A DNA stretch of 64,000 bases from Nocardia shimofusensis NBRC 100134 (GTDB lineage: Bacteria > Actinomycetota > Actinomycetes > Mycobacteriales > Mycobacteriaceae). Below are positions 60,404-64,000 of this stretch, piece by piece (position 1 is the stretch's first letter; each line of letters starts with the position of its first letter). The notes under the pieces are model-generated. The model saw nothing but the letters and a program-made list of their open reading frames with translations. It searched no databases and was not told where the DNA came from. The position numbers were made by a program, and so were the translations under genes. Location: the NCBI RefSeq assembly GCF_001613125.1, contig NZ_BDBT01000033.1:1-64000 (forward strand). Direction: 5' to 3'.

Positions 60404-60429
60404 TTACTGCCTCCGGCACGAGTGATCAT
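60400..60429 (-). CDS. 9-codon mini-ORF 2 before cysA
   Basis: Peptide MITRAGGSK. It starts inside the stop of mini-ORF 1 and stops inside the cysA start (ATGA), so ribosomes finishing it could restart directly on cysA. Confidence 0.4.
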   Translation of the reverse strand: MITRAGGSK

Positions 60430-60454
60430 TGGTTGCCTCCGGCACGGGCGATCA
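60403..60454 (-). repeat. 26-bp direct duplication of the cysA translation-start region
   Basis: Two adjacent 26-bp units (60429-60454 and 60403-60428), about 80% identical, each reading ATGATC...CGTGCCGGAGG on the minus strand and placed immediately before the true cysA ATGATC. Each unit carries its own GGAGG ribosome site. Confidence 0.85.
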
Positions 60455-60455
60455 T
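60426..60455 (-). CDS. 9-codon mini-ORF 1 before cysA
   Basis: ATG ATC GCC CGT GCC GGA GGC AAC CAA TGA: peptide MIARAGGNQ. It is preceded by AGAAGGT and overlaps the next mini-ORF start by ATGA. May be a translational relay; its product need not be functional. Confidence 0.4.
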   Translation of the reverse strand: MIARAGGNQ

Positions 60456-60478
60456 GGTTCTACCTTCTGCGCGGGTGG

Positions 60479-61285
60479 TCACTTGGCGTCCCGCTTGCGT
60501 TCGAGAACGGTCATCAGCAACAGGACCACCAGGGCGATGCCCATCAGCAGGGTGGCGGCGCTGTAGGCACCGAAGGTGTTGTGGTCGTTGATGTAGCGGC
60601 TGTGCACCAGCAGTGTCAGCGTGAGCGACTGGCCGGGCAGCGCCGAGGACACCATGATCACCGCGCCGAATTCGCCGAGCGCACGGGCGACGGTGAGCAC
60701 GACGCCGTAGGTCAGGCCCCAGCGGATCGCGGGCAACGTGATCCGCCAGAACGTCTGCCACTTCGAGGCGCCCAGCGTCGCGGCCGCCTGCTCCTGGTCG
60801 TCGCCGATCTCGTGCAACACGGGTTCGACCTCGCGCACCACGAACGGCAAGGTCACGAAGATGGTCGCGATGACCATGCCGGGCAGGCTGAAGATGACCT
60901 TCAGTCCCACGCTCTCCAGTCCACCGAGCCAGCCGCCCGCACCCCACAGCAGGATCAGGGCGACACCGACGACGACCGGCGACACCGCGAACGGCAGATC
61001 GACGATGCCCTGCACCAGATTGCGCCCGGGGAACCGGCCGCGCACCAGCGCGAGAGCGGTGATCACGCCGAACACGACGTTCAACGGCACCACGATCGCC
61101 ACGATCAGCAGCGAGAGCTGGAATGCCGAGATGGCCGCGGGCGTGGTGATCGAGTCGATGAACGCGCCGATGCCGTTCTCGAAGGTGCGCCACAGGATGA
61201 TGACCAGCGGCAGCACCAGCAGCACGAACAGATAGCCCAATGCGACCGTACGCAACGACAGGCGGGTCAGGGGTGTCGGATTCAT
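60479..61285 (-). CDS. cysW: Sulfate ABC transporter permease CysW
   Basis: A 268-aa inner-membrane permease with six transmembrane helices and the ATPase-contact EAA-like loop QEQAAATLGASKWQTFWRITLP, then GLTYGVVLTVARALGEFGAV. ATG 61285 overlaps the cysT stop by ATGA. Partner of CysT in the sulfate channel. Confidence 0.92.
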   Translation of the reverse strand: MNPTPLTRLSLRTVALGYLFVLLVLPLVIILWRTFENGIGAFIDSITTPAAISAFQLSLLIVAIVVPLNVVFGVITALALVRGRFPGRNLVQGIVDLPFAVSPVVVGVALILLWGAGGWLGGLESVGLKVIFSLPGMVIATIFVTLPFVVREVEPVLHEIGDDQEQAAATLGASKWQTFWRITLPAIRWGLTYGVVLTVARALGEFGAVIMVSSALPGQSLTLTLLVHSRYINDHNTFGAYSAATLLMGIALVVLLLMTVLERKRDAK

Positions 61286-62175
61286 CGGCTCGCCTGTTCC
61301 TTGCGCGCGGAGCGATCGGCCAGGAAGCGCAGCACGAGCAGTGTCACGAAGGCGATCAGCAGCAGGGCCACCGAGACCGCGGCGGCATTGATCGGCCGGT
61401 CGATCTCGATCTGCTTCTGGATGTACTGCGAAGCCACCTCGGTCTCGCGCGGAATCGCGCCGCCGATCAGCACCACCGAGCCGTACTCGCCGATGGCGCG
61501 GGCGAAGGCCAAGCCGCCGCCGCTGATGATCGCCGGGGTCAGCGCGGGCAGCACGATCCGGCGGAAGGTCACCCAGTTGCTCGCGCCGAGCGACAGCGCC
61601 GCTTGCTCCACCTCGCGGTCGGCCTCGATCAGCACCGGCTGCACCGAACGCACCACGAAGGGCAACGTCACGAACGCCAGCGCGACCACCAGACCCGGCT
61701 GGGTGGCGTTCAGGTGGATGTTCACCGGGCTCTGCGGGCCGTAGAGCGAGAGCAGCACGATGCTGGCCACGATCGTCGGCAGCGCGAACGGCAGGTCGAT
61801 CAGCGCGTTGACCACGCCCTTGCCGGGGAACTCGTCGCGGACGAGCACCCAGGCGATCAGAGTGCCCATCACGACGTTGATCAGCGCCACCACCACCGAC
61901 ACGCTTACGGTGATCCGCAGCGAGTCGAGGGCGGCGGGCGCGGTGACCGCGTCCCAGAACCCGGCCCATCCGTCCTCGAACGAGGTGACGGTCAGCGCGG
62001 CGAGCGGCAACAGCACGATGATGCTCAGCCACAGCACCGCGGTGGCGATTCCCAGCGGGCCGACCGAGCCGCTGACCTGCAGCCACGCCTTCGGCGAGCG
62101 CCGGGAGTGTGGCTGGTTCCCTGCTAGGTCTCCGCCGGTTTTCTCCCCGGCGGCGACGCTACTGTTGTCAGTCAC
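61282..62175 (-). CDS. cysT: Sulfate ABC transporter permease CysT
   Basis: A 297-aa permease with six transmembrane helices after a polar N-terminus of about 35 residues. The EAA-type loop is EVEQAALSLGASNWVTFRRI and the closing segment is GGGLAFARAIGEYGSVVLIGG, both typical of CysT. It is 36 bases after subI and coupled to cysW. Confidence 0.92.
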   Translation of the reverse strand: MTDNSSVAAGEKTGGDLAGNQPHSRRSPKAWLQVSGSVGPLGIATAVLWLSIIVLLPLAALTVTSFEDGWAGFWDAVTAPAALDSLRITVSVSVVVALINVVMGTLIAWVLVRDEFPGKGVVNALIDLPFALPTIVASIVLLSLYGPQSPVNIHLNATQPGLVVALAFVTLPFVVRSVQPVLIEADREVEQAALSLGASNWVTFRRIVLPALTPAIISGGGLAFARAIGEYGSVVLIGGAIPRETEVASQYIQKQIEIDRPINAAAVSVALLLIAFVTLLVLRFLADRSARKEQASR

Positions 62176-62211
62176 GTTGCTCCAGTATTCCGTGTGCTCC
62201 AGCTCGCCTGG

Positions 62212-63258
62212 CTATCTGGTCGCGTTCTCGTAGATGATCGCGATGGAACCGGTGTCCGGGGTGAACAGTTCGGTGTTCACAGCGTCCCAGCCACCGAGGT
62301 CGTCGATGGTCCACAGCTTCGCCGGGGTGGGGAAGTCGGCGGCGAAATCGGCGGCGACCTGCGGGTCGACCGGACGGAAACCCGCCTCGGCCCATGCCTT
62401 CTGGCCCTCCTGGGTGAACAGGAAGTCACGGAAGGCGACGGCCTTCTCCGGATTCTGGGCGTTCTTCAGCACTGCCACCGGATTGTCGATCCGGAAAGTG
62501 TCGGCGGGCACGATGTGCTCGATCGGATCACCGTTGCGCTCGGCGAAGATCGCCTCGTTCTCGTAGCTGAGCAGCACGTCACCGGTGCCCTGCAAGAAGG
62601 TCTCGGTCGCCTCACGGCCCGACTTCGGCTGCACCTTCACATGCTCGGGCGAGATCAGCCGGCTCAGGTAGTCCAGACCGGCCTGCGGATTCTTGCCGCC
62701 GTCGGATTTCGCGGCATAGGGCGCCAGCAGGTTCCACTTGGCCGAGCCCGAACTGAACGGGTTCGGCGTGACGACCTCGATGCCGGGCTTCAGCAAATCG
62801 TCCCAGGTCTGGATGTTCTTCGGGTTGCCCTCGCGCACCGCGAGCACCACCACCGAGCCGAACGGCACGCCCTTGTCCGCGCCCGCGTTCCAACTCTCGT
62901 CGACCAGACCGGCCTCGACCAGACGAGTGACGTCGGGCTCGACGGAGAAGTTGACGACGTCGGCCTGCGCGCCGTCCTTCACCTTGCGCGACTGGTCGCC
63001 CGACGCGCCGTAGGACTGCTGGATCTGGACGCCCGCGCCCGCTTCGGTCTTCTGGAACTCGGGGATCACCTTGTCGAACCCGGGCTTCGGGACGGCGTAG
63101 GCGTAGAGATTGATGCTGCCGCCGCTACCGTCGGCGCCGCCACCGTCCACGGAATCGCTGGCACCGCCACCGCACGCCGTCAGGACGACCGCGGCGGCGG
63201 TGGTGAGAGCGGCGGCGGCGAAGCGGTGGCGCGGAGCGAGCCAGGTTCTGCGTGACAT
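62212..63258 (-). CDS. subI: Sulfate-binding lipoprotein
   Basis: A 348-aa periplasmic-type sulfate-binding protein. It has a signal peptide with lipobox LTAC (AAAVVLTACGGG), so lipid-anchored to the outer face of the membrane. Body motifs match SubI/Sbp: NLYAYAVPKPGFDKVIPEFQ, the QSYGASGDQSRKV ligand loop and NFSVEPDVTRLVE, then GSAKWNLLAPY. Ribosome site AAAGGGC precedes ATG 63258. First structural gene of the transporter operon. Confidence 0.93.
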   Translation of the reverse strand: MSRRTWLAPRHRFAAAALTTAAAVVLTACGGGASDSVDGGGADGSGGSINLYAYAVPKPGFDKVIPEFQKTEAGAGVQIQQSYGASGDQSRKVKDGAQADVVNFSVEPDVTRLVEAGLVDESWNAGADKGVPFGSVVVLAVREGNPKNIQTWDDLLKPGIEVVTPNPFSSGSAKWNLLAPYAAKSDGGKNPQAGLDYLSRLISPEHVKVQPKSGREATETFLQGTGDVLLSYENEAIFAERNGDPIEHIVPADTFRIDNPVAVLKNAQNPEKAVAFRDFLFTQEGQKAWAEAGFRPVDPQVAADFAADFPTPAKLWTIDDLGGWDAVNTELFTPDTGSIAIIYENATR

Positions 63259-63456
63259 TCTGGTGCCCTTTCGGTGCGGACCACCCCGACGCCAGGTGCG
63301 GCGGAGCGGAGACAAGCTGAGAATCGGGTAGACCATGCCGACAGGAGGTACGACAGCGGCGCGTCTACCGGCCGGGCGGCCGGCGATCACGGGTCACGCC
63401 TGCATGGGTGCGCGCCGGTCTACCGGACTGGGAGCGCAGACGTGTCCGAACACGCT

Positions 63457-63546
63457 TCAGCGACAGAGAATGTCGGCGACCGCGAGATTGCCGACAGCGA
63501 TCAACGCCAATTCATGGCGGACCTGCGGTACGGCGTTCGAAGACAC
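63457..63546 (-). CDS. Leaderless short ORF upstream of subI (candidate attenuator leader)
   Basis: A 29-codon ORF from GTG 63546 to TGA, with TAGAGT placed exactly six bases before the GTG on the minus strand, so transcription would start at the start codon. The peptide ends VADILCR (Cys then Arg before the stop) and contains VRHELALIAVG. A CGTGT/ACACG stem with a four-base loop (63441-63454) follows the stop. Located 198 bases before subI, it is a candidate cysteine-sensing leader for sulfate uptake. Confidence 0.55.
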   Translation of the reverse strand: MSSNAVPQVRHELALIAVGNLAVADILCR

Positions 63547-63548
63547 GC

Positions 63549-63558
63549 GCAGACTCTA
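63549..63558 (-). promoter_or_regulatory. -10 element of the subI leader promoter
   Basis: TAGAGT on the minus strand (about 63553-63558), six bases before GTG 63546. Good match to the actinobacterial TANNNT hexamer at leaderless spacing. Confidence 0.6.
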
Positions 63559-63620
63559 GCAGAGCGCGCGGCCTCGTTCGAATCGAGTGAATCTACTCCC
63601 CCACCGGCATGCGCGCAGAA

Positions 63621-63698
63621 TCAGCGGGTGAAGAACCAGGCCACCACTACCAGTACCAGGAGCGCGACGAGGGCGAGCTGAACCCGTGAGCGTGGCAT
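63621..63698 (-). CDS. 25-aa single-helix membrane microprotein
   Basis: ATG CCA CGC ... CGC TGA, 25 residues: MPRSRVQLALVALLVLVVVA then WFFTR. After a basic tip it is one uninterrupted hydrophobic helix. The ATG overlaps the stop of the upstream gene (TGATG), so it is probably translationally coupled and real despite its size. Confidence 0.55.
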   Translation of the reverse strand: MPRSRVQLALVALLVLVVVAWFFTR

Positions 63699-63967
63699 CA
63701 GCGGGCCCCGCTACCCGCGGGCTCGCGGCGCATCGCCTCGGCGGAGGGTTCCACGGTCGCGAAACCGGCGGCCGACGATCCGGTCGAGCCCGCGCCGCGG
63801 TCCCGGCCGAGTATCCGCAGCGCGGCGCGCAGGCCGCGGTCGAGCAGGTAGGCGATGGCGAAGCTCACCGGCACCATGCCGACCAGGACGACGAAGAACT
63901 GCGGGATGAACGGCAACCCCGCCACCCACAATTCGAACCCGTCCCACCAGCCTGCGATGCGCTCCAC
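63698..63967 (-). CDS. Small membrane protein
   Basis: An 89-aa protein from GTG 63967: an amphipathic N-terminus (MERIAGWWDGFELWVAGLPF), one clear transmembrane helix (FIPQFFVVLVGMVPVSFAIAY) and a Gly/Ala/Arg-rich cytoplasmic tail. No known domain. It lies upstream of the sulfate transporter operon; I do not see a shared promoter with it. Confidence 0.65.
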   Translation of the reverse strand: MERIAGWWDGFELWVAGLPFIPQFFVVLVGMVPVSFAIAYLLDRGLRAALRILGRDRGAGSTGSSAAGFATVEPSAEAMRREPAGSGAR

Positions 63968-64000
63968 ACCGCCCAGCCTACTTGCCTGCGTCGGATACTC

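Noticed and set aside
58940..61744. 934-aa plus-strand frame across cysA, cysW and cysT
   Set aside because: Antisense to three clear ABC transporter genes.

Overview
The window is one contiguous stretch of a high-GC actinobacterial chromosome. Gene content and order point to Nocardia or a close relative in the Mycobacteriales (inference; no database search was possible). From about 7.1 kb onward the backbone follows an order I recognise from Mycobacterium tuberculosis (about Rv2342 to Rv2400c): small membrane protein, dnaG, dgt, TPM-domain protein, glyS, smtB, furB/zur, YbjN-like, uppS, recO, amiA2, era, cytidine-deaminase-like, CBS/CorC-like, ybeY, phoH, rsmE, dnaJ2, hrcA, hemW, nirA/sir, cysH, CbiX-like chelatase, cysA-cysW-cysT-subI.

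Layout. 1-7.1 kb is accessory DNA beside a tRNA-Asn gene: the tail of a large regulator, a RibD/DHFR-like reductase, a four-gene type VII (WXG100) polymorphic-toxin cassette with a pentapeptide-repeat candidate immunity gene, an HNH endonuclease and a NUDIX hydrolase. 7.4-16.7 kb holds primase, dGTPase, a YdcF protein, an MBL hydrolase, the TPM-domain protein, a PapA-like acyltransferase and TenA. 16.8-23.3 kb holds glyS, smtB-zur, a membrane protein with its TetR regulator, uppS and recO. 23.4-26.2 kb is a Rieske/reductase/TetR insertion between recO and amiA2. 27.9-30.8 kb is a large membrane protein fusing a degenerate P-loop-like region to a periplasmic binding protein domain. 30.9-40.1 kb is the era-to-hrcA housekeeping run on the minus strand; its phoH gene is interrupted by an in-frame 280-aa intein with class 3 (W-C-T) hallmarks. 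40.3-48.0 kb is hemW and the assimilatory sulfate reduction operon sir-cysH-cysD-cysN-cbiX, preceded by a leaderless cysteine-containing leader ORF. 48.3-59.1 kb is accessory: a secreted beta-propeller, TetR plus MFS exporter plus SGNH hydrolase, an Hsp70-like protein with a very long Gly-rich tail, a 27-bp minisatellite, FprB-type ferredoxin reductase, an AurF-like diiron oxygenase and an SDR. 59.1-63.5 kb is the sulfate ABC transporter cysA-cysW-cysT-subI, again with a leaderless short ORF in its 5' leader, and with a triplicated translation-start region in front of cysA. The right edge has two overlapping small membrane-protein genes.

How the genes work together. The two sulfur loci form one route: SubI-CysTWA imports sulfate, CysDN makes APS, CysH reduces it to sulfite, Sir makes sulfide, and the CbiX-like protein probably supplies siroheme iron. 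The separate short leader ORFs suggest both operons are controlled by attenuation. The strongest non-routine signals are the PhoH class 3 intein, the two sulfur leader peptides, the cysA start-region triplication, the type VII toxin cassette and the large receptor-like fusion protein.
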